This document shows positions 39,001 to 47,501 of a DNA stretch of 64,000 bases, piece after piece. Both the position numbers and the translations under genes were made by a program. The notes below the pieces were generated by a model that saw only the letters and a list, made by a program, of their open reading frames with translations, searched no databases and was not told the DNA's origin. This stretch comes from Flavisolibacter tropicus (GTDB taxonomy: Bacteria; Bacteroidota; Bacteroidia; Chitinophagales; Chitinophagaceae). Each line of letters begins with the position of its first letter. Within the stretch, counting starts at the first letter, position 1. The DNA lies in NCBI RefSeq assembly GCF_001644645.1, contig NZ_CP011390.1:5225501-5289500 (forward strand), read 5' to 3'.

Positions 39001-41672
39001 TCAATGCTACTATAGAAGGCGGTACTGCCGCCTATACATTAAAACTGAATGGGACAGCTGTAGTGCCTGGTATGTTCAATAACTTAATAGCAGGCGACTA
39101 TACTTATATGCTGCAAGATGCCAATGGCTGTTCCTTTACCACCACCGTTACGCTGGTAAATAAGTTCCCAGCCTTAACCATAACCCGCGTAAAGGCTGCC
39201 GATATCAAATGCTTTGGCGAAAAGACGAATATTGAAGTAACGCCCGCGGGTGGTAATGGTGTGTATAGCTATGCCTATAGTGATAATGATGGCGTTACCT
39301 GGAAACCCTTTACCGCTGCTACGCTGTTTTCAGCAGGCACTTATAAAGTTCGTGTAACAGATGGTGTTGGTTGCACTACAACTTATGCAGACCCTGTTGT
39401 TATTACAGCACCAACGGAAGCATTAGACTTTACGTATACCTTATCAGATTATAATGGAAATAATATTTCTTGTTTTGGTGGCAGCAATGGCTGGGCAGCG
39501 TTGACCGCAACGGGTGGTAATGGAAGCGCTTATACGGGCTATGCCTTTGCCCTGGATGCAGGGGCTTTTCAAGACGCTCCATTATTAAATAGTATAAATG
39601 CCGGTGCACACCAGCTACAGGTAAAAGATGGAAGAGGATGTATTGTAAGTAAAACAATAACCTTCACACAGTCTACAGTAGCGTTGTCTGTGGCGCTGGT
39701 GAGTAAGCAGGATGTGACCTGCCAGCATGATAAGAATGGCGCCATTACCGTAAAAGGGACAGGCGGGACCGGCTTATTGCGTTATGCCTTGAATGGTGAT
39801 ACGCCACAAGACGCTGCTGTATTTACAGGGCTGGCAGAGGGTACATATACTGTATCGGTTATAGATGCCAACAACTGTAGTAACACTATTACTGTAACGA
39901 TTGGTACTGTGCATACACCTATCGTTATTAATAGCGTAACAGTTAACGATATTGTTTGCAAAGGCGATAAGGGTCGTGTATTGATGACGGCGACGGGTGG
40001 CAGTGGTAGTGTCTTTTTTGAATATGCTGGCGATGACATGCTTTACAAGGTATTTACCAGTGGTGCTTCTTTTGCTGCAGGGCAATATCAGTTACATGCA
40101 AAAGATGCAGCCGGTTGTATACAGCCATGGGCTACGCCGGTTATCATAACAGAGCCAGCCACACCACTCAGCTTTACTACAACGCTTTCCGACTATAATG
40201 GCGTTAATATTTCTTGTGTAGGTCAGCGTGATGGCGAGATTCAACTAACACCTTCTGGTGGTAATGATCATACCTATAATGGCTACATGTATGCCTTGAA
40301 TGGTGGTGCCTTTGCTGGTAGCTCACTGTTTACCAACCTGGCAGAAGGCATCTATCAACTGCGGGTGAAAGATGGAAGGGGGTGCGTGGTGCAGCAGGAC
40401 GTTACTTTACGGCAGCCGACTGCCAGTCTTACACTGAGAGTGGTGCGTAAAACGGATGTTCTTTGCGCTGGTGCGGCAACAGGTTTGGTAGAGCTGGAAG
40501 CGCTTGGAGGGACAGCGCCTTATCGTTATAGTAAAGATGGTGTGACCTTCCAGTCATCATCAATCGTTGCCAACCTGTATGCAGGTACTTATGGCTTTAC
40601 GGTGCAGGACGCTAATGGTTGTCAGCAGTTGCTTACTGTTACTGCTGTAGATAAGTATCCCGCATTAATGGCTACACACACGATGCTGCCGGTAAACTGT
40701 TTTAACGGTAGTGATGGCCAGGTGCAGCTAACTGTAAAGGGTGGCTTGGCTCCTTATTCTTATCTGTGGAGTGGTACTGCGCAAACAACACAACATTTGC
40801 AAAACGTGCCGGCAGGTACTTATACCGTAATCCTCAAAGATGCTGTTGGGTGTGAGTTGTCGCATACGGCTGCCGTTACTCAACCCATAGCAGCACTTAC
40901 CGCTACATTAGCCACCAAGCCTGCCTGTGCTGGTAGTACAGGTGGACGCATAGCGGTAAAGGTTAATGGAGGTTCACCGCCTTACCAATATTCAATTGAT
41001 AATGGCAATAGCTTTCAGGAAGAACCATTATTTACTTCACTTATAGCCGGCGCTTATGCTGTGGTTGTAAAGGACAAAAATGGTTGTACGTATAAAACAA
41101 GTGTGGTTGTTGCGCCTGCCAATGAAATGCCAACGGTCAACTTCCTGGTAGCTACGCGGCAAAATGCCTTAGATACATTAGTGATCCGGGAGGTATCCGT
41201 ACCAGCTCCCGATTCTGTATCCTGGGCATTTGATCCAGCAGCTATAGTAATTAAGGCTGATGGGGTAATGCCACAAATACGTTTCCGCGAGCCTGGATCC
41301 TACTGGGTAACCATGACAGGCTATTTTAAAGGATGTGATTATACTTTACGTAAGACCATTGAAGTCAGGCCCTATGATCCGATTGCTGGACCGGTAACTC
41401 AGACGCCTGTGCGTATAATCGATACTGTGACATTGACACCGAATCCAAACGGCGGGCAGTTTGATGTGCAGGTACGCCTTGGTCGCAAGCAGAAGGTTAT
41501 TTTGCAGGTACTGCAAATGGGAACCGGTAATGAATTAATGCGGAAAAATTATGAAGGCACCTTGCTTATTGAAGACCGCTTCTCGCTTGGCAATGTAGCC
41601 GGTGGCACTTATGTATTACGTGTTATTACAGAAAACGATAGCCAGGACGTGCTCTTCATCATTGCCCGTTAA
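36021..41672 (+). CDS. SprB-repeat surface protein with T9SS-type C-terminal tail
   Basis: 1883 aa, signal peptide up to TTVAQP. A ~450-residue N-terminal part includes a Cys/Trp-rich insert (MGECGHWETVCDIDPWDGRE). It is followed by about 15 SprB-type repeats, each ~75-100 aa with the pattern ISC.G..DG.I...A.GG..G.Y.Y (e.g. NVSCFGGSNGSF, QISCKGAADGQI, NISCVGQRDGEI, PVNCFNGSDGQV). The last ~80 residues begin TLTPNPNGGQFDV and end GGTYVLRVITENDSQDVLFI, the layout of a type A sorting domain of the type IX secretion system, although the usual final Lys is replaced by Asp. SprB is the gliding adhesin of flavobacteria. Probably a cell-surface fibre displayed by T9SS. No PorP/SprF-like gene follows it. 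Confidence 0.9.
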   Translation: MQKFYKQLIIAVFFAIFCSITTVAQPIKVELKITKLSANYTDGSSNGSRFRFQAYTSSSLIYPCIKRPESFTSSESILLYPIWLPNVATAFNIVMTTHNERKDGSDDCTAQDISDVSFKKPDLHEASSSPFSVVLRNYAPGKFVPLERIEVNFEGTKTYADLEIRYTIPTPETPIISGTDFCADNLISLNTVVKPNPSELRYEWQYALPEEDYEIPNPAKDPRNTYDSWMGECGHWETVCDIDPWDGRETCNDVWFSANDCDLPTTVMTHSWRALSIGNSPYDNFAVFTPLNQIFGGTLTEKRNASFRVRAVSGEGQYSEWSAEKPLTFLPPAPVADKSKFIIKPSCSFDATGSITIPAGALQSQSGQIRWILKAGERNSEPCNGEDCGASYVDGSGGAINVPTGSEKIEISGLAKGGYTLLVLNPGSTSGSCYKAVTEIFVAGLPDLQLVQDAASNVSCFGGSNGSFKVHATGGDASSGYQFKLTATANTHLNTDFATMPGGVWELSGLPADTYRIDLKNTCSPIKSITITITQPAEIKAEISNRQPTCNTPSDGRITANVTQGDGNYVYQLWKDGTLVSETTSTATNQTWEALTTGSYTVKVLDADRISCAGWLGTTTLSAPPAIDINTLSIGGVSCFGGNDGKLAFTAKGGKRSYSYQLQEISTSSNTANTIGVFTGLLAGNYELTITNEPAAGCIDNFVKTIVVPQRDPLDVSLNATSISCKGEADGRISATATGGSGNYEYQWQYWDGASWKSNPFWFSTDTEITALEPGRYRLTIKDRESAIDCSITSGEVLITEPTQLKIDNITISDAVCKADGARIAMAASGGSSGYQYYYTIDGGATYTGFSGSTPLHTTGSYALKVIDSKGCWVESDRAYSVLVPSVALGFSTTLSNFNGWQISCKGAADGQITIAATGGNEGGYSGYSYKLNSGAFQTSNVFDHLTAGTYTVTVRDGRGCEVVKTLTLKEPETLGLAISKTDINCFDASTGAINATIEGGTAAYTLKLNGTAVVPGMFNNLIAGDYTYMLQDANGCSFTTTVTLVNKFPALTITRVKAADIKCFGEKTNIEVTPAGGNGVYSYAYSDNDGVTWKPFTAATLFSAGTYKVRVTDGVGCTTTYADPVVITAPTEALDFTYTLSDYNGNNISCFGGSNGWAALTATGGNGSAYTGYAFALDAGAFQDAPLLNSINAGAHQLQVKDGRGCIVSKTITFTQSTVALSVALVSKQDVTCQHDKNGAITVKGTGGTGLLRYALNGDTPQDAAVFTGLAEGTYTVSVIDANNCSNTITVTIGTVHTPIVINSVTVNDIVCKGDKGRVLMTATGGSGSVFFEYAGDDMLYKVFTSGASFAAGQYQLHAKDAAGCIQPWATPVIITEPATPLSFTTTLSDYNGVNISCVGQRDGEIQLTPSGGNDHTYNGYMYALNGGAFAGSSLFTNLAEGIYQLRVKDGRGCVVQQDVTLRQPTASLTLRVVRKTDVLCAGAATGLVELEALGGTAPYRYSKDGVTFQSSSIVANLYAGTYGFTVQDANGCQQLLTVTAVDKYPALMATHTMLPVNCFNGSDGQVQLTVKGGLAPYSYLWSGTAQTTQHLQNVPAGTYTVILKDAVGCELSHTAAVTQPIAALTATLATKPACAGSTGGRIAVKVNGGSPPYQYSIDNGNSFQEEPLFTSLIAGAYAVVVKDKNGCTYKTSVVVAPANEMPTVNFLVATRQNALDTLVIREVSVPAPDSVSWAFDPAAIVIKADGVMPQIRFREPGSYWVTMTGYFKGCDYTLRKTIEVRPYDPIAGPVTQTPVRIIDTVTLTPNPNGGQFDVQVRLGRKQKVILQVLQMGTGNELMRKNYEGTLLIEDRFSLGNVAGGTYVLRVITENDSQDVLFIIAR

Positions 41673-41695
41673 GGAAACCAATCAAACTAATCAAC

Positions 41696-44600
41696 ATGCA
41701 GTCCGTACACACCATATATCGTAAAACGAGGTCTATCAGCCGGAAACGGCTGGTAGCTCGTTTTCTCAACCTGGTTCTTTTTAATTTATTCTTATCCTTT
41801 TTCACCTCGTCACAAACTATTCATCCTGTAACGACAGCGGTGCAGCTGGTGCCGCCTTATAGTGTGTACCTGCCGGACTATGCTGCTTCCGGGACGGACA
41901 AGCTGCGGGTGATCCTGACGCTGAATGACATCACCCAGTCTTCCTACCAGGTGAAGCTGGCTATAAAAGTGGAACTCAATGGGCGGCTGATCTTACAAAC
42001 AGATCCCGCCTTTCAGCCGCAACCGATAGTGCTTATGCCGTGGCAGCCTGTGATAATTTCCGGTGCTATCTTAAGTGACTATTTGTCTACGGCTAATCTG
42101 CAATTTGCTGGTGGGTTTTCCCGAGAAAACTATGAACGCACCAAAGCGCTCCCTGAAGGCACTTATAAGATCAGTTTTACAGCTTATGACTATAACCGCC
42201 AAGTGCCGGTAAGTAATGAAGGCTATAATGTGTTCTTTTTCAAAAAGAGTGAGCCGCCTGTTTTGAACCTGCCTTTTCATAAAAGCCGTGTAGAGAGCAA
42301 GCAACCACAGTTCATGACATTCTCTTGGAGTGACAGAAATACTCCCGCTCTTCAAAGCGGTGCCTGGAATCGACCTTCTTACCGTTTTGAACTCTTTGAA
42401 GTACGCCCGGCAGGTAGTAATCCGGAATACATTGTACGCAGTAGTAAACCGCTTTTCAGTACTACTACCGATGCGGCCACTTTGATCTACGGCCCTGCGG
42501 AGCCCCTGTTGCAGGATAGTATGGAGTATGTGTGGCGGGTGCAGGCCATTGACCGGGAGGGCCGGGAAGCCTATAGCAATGGAGGCTATTCTCAAGCCTA
42601 TTTATTTACGTACGGCGGTCAAGATCCGTTCATGTTAAATAATATTGGTCGGCCTGTATTGAATGGCGAAGCCTTAGGAGAGCGGAGTGGACATTGGAAT
42701 TGGAAAGTCTCTAACCAAAGTAAGGTAGAAGGATGGAAGATTCAATATAGAAAGTCCGCAGCCAATGGACAACAGTCTATAACCGACGCAGAACAGTGGA
42801 CGTGGAATACCGAAGAGACCTCAGACACAGTATTCTCACTGTTTAACTTAGAAGGTGACCATACTTACGAAGCACGTGTGCAGGCCCGGGTGAAAGGGAT
42901 CTATGGGCCTTGGAGCGACATCGCTAAATTCCATACCTCACCAAAACGAGTATTTGAGTGTGGGCAACAATATGATCAACAACCCTTAGATAATGCACAG
43001 CCGCTGCAAGTGGCTACTGCTGGTATGATCATACGGGTCGGGGATTTTGACATGCAGCTCCTAAAAGTAGAAGGTAGTAGTGGTTTCTTTTCTGGCTATG
43101 GTGCAATAACTACTCCACTGTTAGGTTTTCAGGTGAATGTTAAGTTTACGGGTATTGGCATCAATGATAAACTGGTGATGACCTCGGGGGAGGTAGTGGC
43201 ATTGAGTGAGCCGATGGAGGAGTGGGTGAATGAGCGCCTGGAAGTGCAAAAAGATGTACAGGTGATCAAGGGCTGGGGGGAAACGATGCCTGACTTTGAA
43301 GCGGCTTCGCTGGAGGCGTTACAGGACTTTGTTCAAGAACTATTGGGTATAGAAGATGGCATTTGGAACGACACCTATGTGTATAGCGAAAAAGAGCGGG
43401 CCGAAGTCAAGGGCTATATCGGGGAGGTAAAAGCCGCGGTGCAGGAACTTAGTGACAGCGACTCCTCCAATGATGGGGCGGCAGCCACCAAGCTGCGGAA
43501 GACCTTACAAGCGGCAAAACCGCTCTTGCAAAAGCTCTCTGATAATATTGGCAAAGGCGTACTGGTGAGATTAGGGCTGATACGGGATGAATTATATACG
43601 ACGCTAATTGAAGAACACATTCAAATACTAGAGCAGGCTACAACTGAGACAGTCCAAGAATCGGCTAGTCATGATAAAGGACCGAACATCAACCTTTACG
43701 ATTGGATAACAGGTAACCCTACTTGTTGGGATAACTATCCCCAAGATAAGAAGTTGGCCATATTGGCATTCTTAAAGAAACACCGTAAGGACAAAAGCCT
43801 CTTTGAGGACTTTAAACAGGCATTGGATGCCGCGATCCGGCAAGAAGAAGCCATCCATAAAAGTATTGAGGAATTAGAAAAGTACGTGGAAGAATGGCGT
43901 AAAGATCACCCCGGTGAGCAAAAGAAGGTGTCTGATATTGTGGGCAACCTGCAAGCGTGGATTGGGGTGAATCGCGATTACTTCTGTGGCATTATTACTA
44001 CTCTCTGGCAACGAGCACAACTTGCAGGGAAGTTTGCTGACGAACACACCCCTGTAATCCATAAAATCAGCTCTATTGCTGCAGCGAAGCTATGGAACAA
44101 TGAGTTGAGTCAGTGGTTAAGTCAGCATGCCATCAGTGCCAAAGTCTATTTGCACAAGGTAGCTGGGAGCGACGTGGACATCCGGCAGGCGGCAGGCAGT
44201 AAAACAGTTGGAAAGGATGACGCGGCCAAAGAGTTTGATGAGGGTGCGTTTAGTCAAAACGTGGCCTTATGGATAGAGCACAATGAACAAACCGGGGAGA
44301 TGGAAGTGTACCTGAAGTTCCGCAACGGCTACTTACAGCCGCCCCAATTTGCCAAGGGTAGAAGTGGAGATTGGTTTGCCCAGAAAATCATTGACCGCAT
44401 AAACAAGAAGTTAGCGAGAAGCAATTGGGATCAGCCTATTTTACGAAAACAGGAATTAGCTGGAGATATAGATGGGCGCTACCGTAGTGAGGAAATGGAT
44501 GTACTGCAATGGGCAGTTTTTGGTATGGAGGAGTTAGGGTATGTAGTTAATAAAGCCGAGATCAACCCTCATTTGTGGAATGATATAGATGATAAAGCAG

Positions 44601-45562
44601 CCTATAGTAAGAGCGTGCTTAATGTATGGGCTCCCATAGCGGCCGGTGGCGATCAGGGGCTCCAGGAAGTAAAAGACCTGTATGAACTGGTAGACTTTGC
44701 GGGCGAAGTGATTGAAAACCCATCGGTGGTCAAAGACATTTACAACAGTGTGACCAGCCTCTCGTATGAAGATATCAAGGGGATGGTGCAAAAGGCCTAT
44801 GAGGAAAAAAAGGCGCAGTATGAAAAGGGTGGTACTGTGATGCAGTACCATACGACCCGCGATGGCATACAAGCTGTAATGATAGTAGCAGCTGCCGCGA
44901 AAAACCTGCCCGGTATCATAAAAAAGGGAGGCAATGTCCTGCAAAATCTTAAGCAGCTATTGAAGGAAATCCCCCATGCCGATGTAAAAGCCAAAATCAG
45001 AAACCTGGATCAGCTATTGGCGCAAAAGTTTATGGAGGCTTTTGAGGGGGTGGATAATAAACTCAAAGAGTTGCTAAAGGCCAACCCCAAGGTATTTGAT
45101 GCCTGGGAAAGAGTGGCAAAGGCTGATGTGGAAGGGTTAGAGTTGAAAGTGAAAAAGTTTCCTGTAAATAGTAAGCGACCAGATGTTTATAACGCAGCTA
45201 AGGAATACCAAAAGAAGTTTAGTGGTGATGCAGACCTGAGTTTTGATTTGGATGGAGTAAGTTTTGATGATTTCAAAGACGGTGTCTTATTAGATGCCAA
45301 ATTCGGTTATGGTAAAAGTGTATTTATAAAAAGTATTGACGATTTTGAAGAATATTCAATTGAGGTTATTAATAAAAGTTTAGCAGATAAATTAATTGAA
45401 CAGGCAAGACGTCAACTTTTAGTTGCTAGTAAAAAGGGTCTAAAAGTCGAATGGAGAGTATCAAACCGGTTAGCTGAAAATGGAATAACAGAACTATTTA
45501 CTAAAGAAGCCTTAAATAATCCTTTATTCAAAAACATTAAAATTGTGTTCGAAAAACCGTAA
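41696..45562 (+). CDS. TANFOR/FN3 surface protein with C-terminal restriction-endonuclease-fold toxin (Tox-REase-5-like)
   Basis: 1288 aa, signal peptide (core LNLVLFNLFLSFFTSSQ). The N-terminal ~45-200 matches the TANFOR domain pattern (VPPYSVYLPDY, then LPEGTYKISFTAYDY). Two FN3-like domains follow (about 205-310, 330-425), then a beta domain and a long helical section (about 530-780). The pre-toxin block (about 789-1101) is duplicated in the orphan cassette downstream. The tip (1102-1288) has the REase-fold pattern: GVSFDDF with D1190/D1191, LLDAK with D1200 and K1202, then Gln1236 and Gln1240 in EQARRQ and a VEWRVS strand. It is most like Tox-REase-5, a predicted DNase. GC content falls from about 52% (one 60-base line at 44281) to 28% (line at 45361) across the tip, as expected for an exchanged module. 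The immunity gene starts 7 bp later. Confidence 0.8.
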   Translation: MQSVHTIYRKTRSISRKRLVARFLNLVLFNLFLSFFTSSQTIHPVTTAVQLVPPYSVYLPDYAASGTDKLRVILTLNDITQSSYQVKLAIKVELNGRLILQTDPAFQPQPIVLMPWQPVIISGAILSDYLSTANLQFAGGFSRENYERTKALPEGTYKISFTAYDYNRQVPVSNEGYNVFFFKKSEPPVLNLPFHKSRVESKQPQFMTFSWSDRNTPALQSGAWNRPSYRFELFEVRPAGSNPEYIVRSSKPLFSTTTDAATLIYGPAEPLLQDSMEYVWRVQAIDREGREAYSNGGYSQAYLFTYGGQDPFMLNNIGRPVLNGEALGERSGHWNWKVSNQSKVEGWKIQYRKSAANGQQSITDAEQWTWNTEETSDTVFSLFNLEGDHTYEARVQARVKGIYGPWSDIAKFHTSPKRVFECGQQYDQQPLDNAQPLQVATAGMIIRVGDFDMQLLKVEGSSGFFSGYGAITTPLLGFQVNVKFTGIGINDKLVMTSGEVVALSEPMEEWVNERLEVQKDVQVIKGWGETMPDFEAASLEALQDFVQELLGIEDGIWNDTYVYSEKERAEVKGYIGEVKAAVQELSDSDSSNDGAAATKLRKTLQAAKPLLQKLSDNIGKGVLVRLGLIRDELYTTLIEEHIQILEQATTETVQESASHDKGPNINLYDWITGNPTCWDNYPQDKKLAILAFLKKHRKDKSLFEDFKQALDAAIRQEEAIHKSIEELEKYVEEWRKDHPGEQKKVSDIVGNLQAWIGVNRDYFCGIITTLWQRAQLAGKFADEHTPVIHKISSIAAAKLWNNELSQWLSQHAISAKVYLHKVAGSDVDIRQAAGSKTVGKDDAAKEFDEGAFSQNVALWIEHNEQTGEMEVYLKFRNGYLQPPQFAKGRSGDWFAQKIIDRINKKLARSNWDQPILRKQELAGDIDGRYRSEEMDVLQWAVFGMEELGYVVNKAEINPHLWNDIDDKAAYSKSVLNVWAPIAAGGDQGLQEVKDLYELVDFAGEVIENPSVVKDIYNSVTSLSYEDIKGMVQKAYEEKKAQYEKGGTVMQYHTTRDGIQAVMIVAAAAKNLPGIIKKGGNVLQNLKQLLKEIPHADVKAKIRNLDQLLAQKFMEAFEGVDNKLKELLKANPKVFDAWERVAKADVEGLELKVKKFPVNSKRPDVYNAAKEYQKKFSGDADLSFDLDGVSFDDFKDGVLLDAKFGYGKSVFIKSIDDFEEYSIEVINKSLADKLIEQARRQLLVASKKGLKVEWRVSNRLAENGITELFTKEALNNPLFKNIKIVFEKP
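44061..45000 (+). repeat. Pre-toxin block, expressed copy (paired with 48370-49311)
   Basis: Homologous to 48370-49311. Most of it is a mosaic of identical and diverged patches. The last 381 bp (44617-44997 versus 48927-49307) differ at only two positions, after which the sequences become unrelated at the toxin tips. Confidence 0.95.
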
Positions 45563-45569
45563 TTCGATT

Positions 45570-46283
45570 ATGAAGAATCAATTTTTTATATCACTAAATT
45601 GGGATGACCGGAAGTTAAATCTAATGGAGGTTTCGGAGCTGCTTGCATCTTTTCTTATTTGGATTGCTAGGTATGATATCCACTTTTTGAAAATGAATAT
45701 GTTAATGAAGGGCAAAGATGATGTTGTTATAAATACTATTGAATTAGAAAAGAGTGGGACTTTAATAAACTTAATACAACAGTGTTTATACGAGAATAAA
45801 GAGGTGGAATTAAAAGATATTGGCAAAGAGTATCTTTTGAATTCAAAATTTGAAGAAGAGGTTGGATTTACTACTACATTTTATAGTGGAGGAGTTGAGC
45901 TTGAACAGTTTGTTTTTAAAGTGACAACAGGAGCGTATGATTTTCCCGGTAACGGAGTCTTTATTGATTTTCCTAATTCTTTTTCTTCAAGCTTTGAATG
46001 GTATTTCAACTTATTTAAAAACTTAGTTGAGTTCTTTAATCCTAAATGGGGAGCAGTACTTCTTAAGTTTATGATAAAAGAGCATTTGCCGTTTAGACCA
46101 CCTGGCTATATTACTTACTATTCTAATTCAGTTAAAGTCCCTGACTTGCCAAGTTGGGTTAATATTGATCGCGGTAAAAATGGACGCATTCTAACACTAG
46201 ATCATGAAAACATTCTTAGTAATAAAGCTACTTACCAAAAGTACAAACAATTGATAATGGACCTCGTGGCTTTATTTAGATAG
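45570..46283 (+). CDS. Probable immunity protein, Imm52-like, for the REase-fold toxin
   Basis: 237 aa, cytoplasmic, no signal. The ATG at 45570 lies 7 bp after the toxin stop; the longer open frame from 45543 would overlap the toxin and is less likely. The middle and C-terminal pattern (EFFNPKWGAVLL, then PPGYITYYSNSV, VPDLPSWVNI, GGRILTLD-like GRILTLDHENIL) resembles Imm52, a family reported as partner of Tox-REase-5 toxins. Base composition is AT-rich like the toxin tip (19/60 G+C in the line at 46021), consistent with toxin tip and immunity gene having arrived as one unit. Immunity function is inferred from position and family likeness. Confidence 0.65.
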   Translation: MKNQFFISLNWDDRKLNLMEVSELLASFLIWIARYDIHFLKMNMLMKGKDDVVINTIELEKSGTLINLIQQCLYENKEVELKDIGKEYLLNSKFEEEVGFTTTFYSGGVELEQFVFKVTTGAYDFPGNGVFIDFPNSFSSSFEWYFNLFKNLVEFFNPKWGAVLLKFMIKEHLPFRPPGYITYYSNSVKVPDLPSWVNIDRGKNGRILTLDHENILSNKATYQKYKQLIMDLVALFR

Positions 46284-46632
46284 TATATGAAGATATTGCT
46301 TAAGCCATGGATATGTTTGGGAATCAGTTTTATCCTCTGTGAGCTCCCCTTATTTTAGTGCCAGGGTCAGTTAGAGTTTTTTGCGGCGTTGTTGGTGTTC
46401 TATTTATGTGGTCTCTATTCTCAAAGCGACCTACACCAACAACTGGATTGGAAAGACTGATGTACAGTAAGTTGGGGGATTGGCAAAACCAATAACAGGT
46501 GCAGTTTTTTAACATAACTAACAGTTCTTGCATTTAGCTGTTGGTGCAGCTACCGCACGAGGCTAGACGAAACACCAACAGCGGCGTAAAAGGATCGAAC
46601 TATAACCTTATTATTAAACCAATAAAGCCATA
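46284..46632. repeat. Intergenic double-dyad element, copy 1 (core 46379-46632)
   Basis: Dyad A: 46388-46398 with 46433-46443, 11 bp perfect (GTTGTTGGTGT / ACACCAACAAC). Dyad B: 46537-46546 with 46573-46582, 10 bp perfect (GCTGTTGGTG / CACCAACAGC). GCGGCG flanks both outer ends. Followed by a leader identical to that of copy 2 up to the start codon of the next gene. No credible protein. Confidence 0.85.
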
Positions 46633-47331
46633 ATGAAACAAATAGATAAACTGATTTTAAAGGAAGTAAAGGGATCATTTAAAAGGTTAGGATATGAGCA
46701 GAAAGAAAAAGATAGACTGTATTTTATAAAACAAACAGAAGCCGGTTGTGAGCAAATAGGTATCGTAACCACCTATTGGGCAGGTGAATACAACGGCTTT
46801 TTTCTACTGAGCAAGAGAGTCAATGCTATTGAGAGCTGGCTATGGAGTTACAAAAATGAAATCGGAATTAGAAGTATAAAGGATGACATCGATGTTACAA
46901 TTTCTTTTAGCATGAAGTATATGTGCCCTGCTATAGCAGGGAAACTAAACGAGATACGTCAGCTAACCATTAATCCAAGCCCTGAAGGTATTGCTTCATT
47001 TTGTCAATTGGTGGTAGAGACAATCGAGAATAAAGCAATGCCACTAGCCGATCAGTTTAATGATATTCATTTTCTAGAACAACAGATACGCTCGGCCTTA
47101 AAGGATTACAGCGACTTCTCTGTAAAAAATAAAGAAGACAACTTATACAGCTTTTTAAATCGATTAGGACACAATTTCCGAATGCTAGTAATTGCCAAGC
47201 TGGCTGGTGTAGCGGATTATGAAATGATTTATGAAAAGTTACTAGACGAATCCGTTAAGTGGGCTAATGAAAAGGCTTTTTTTAAAGACTATCCTTCAGT
47301 GATGCAAAGTTTGTATCAAGACTTAGCATAA
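46633..47331 (+). CDS. Orphan immunity-like protein, paralogue 1
   Basis: 232 aa, cytoplasmic, family not recognised with confidence. It is a close paralogue of the gene at 51096: both start MKQIDK, share FCQLV.(D/E)TI.NKAMPLADQFNDI and LGHNFRMLVIAKL, and are preceded by the same double-dyad leader. A weaker match to the 224-aa protein at 47502 is visible (GI......V....K..PL, then FR..(V/I)(I/V)AKL). The N-terminal GYEQKEKDRLYFIKQ arrangement is DUF4304-like in feel. Its place between two toxin/immunity modules suggests an immunity protein whose toxin has been lost, or a cassette passenger. No toxin precedes it directly. Confidence 0.6.
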   Translation: MKQIDKLILKEVKGSFKRLGYEQKEKDRLYFIKQTEAGCEQIGIVTTYWAGEYNGFFLLSKRVNAIESWLWSYKNEIGIRSIKDDIDVTISFSMKYMCPAIAGKLNEIRQLTINPSPEGIASFCQLVVETIENKAMPLADQFNDIHFLEQQIRSALKDYSDFSVKNKEDNLYSFLNRLGHNFRMLVIAKLAGVADYEMIYEKLLDESVKWANEKAFFKDYPSVMQSLYQDLA

Positions 47332-47501
47332 CAGCTTAAACAAGCCTTTACAACCGTTAAGCCTTTCCTGAGGAAAAGATATAGTATGTCTATGATTCAG
47401 AAACGACGACATTCTTTGAAATAATAAGTAAGTAGCATATAGTAGCAACTCACTATGGTTTAATATGATTGGCTGGTTATTAAGATGAAATAGATGTGTA
47501 A

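Noticed and set aside
44534..44944. 136-codon minus-strand frame, repeated at 48883-49254
   Set aside because: Shadow of the duplicated pre-toxin coding block; conserved only because the block is duplicated.
46330..46533. 67-codon minus-strand frame in the intergenic element
   Set aside because: Lies in a repeat that is noncoding by structure and is not kept open in copy 2.
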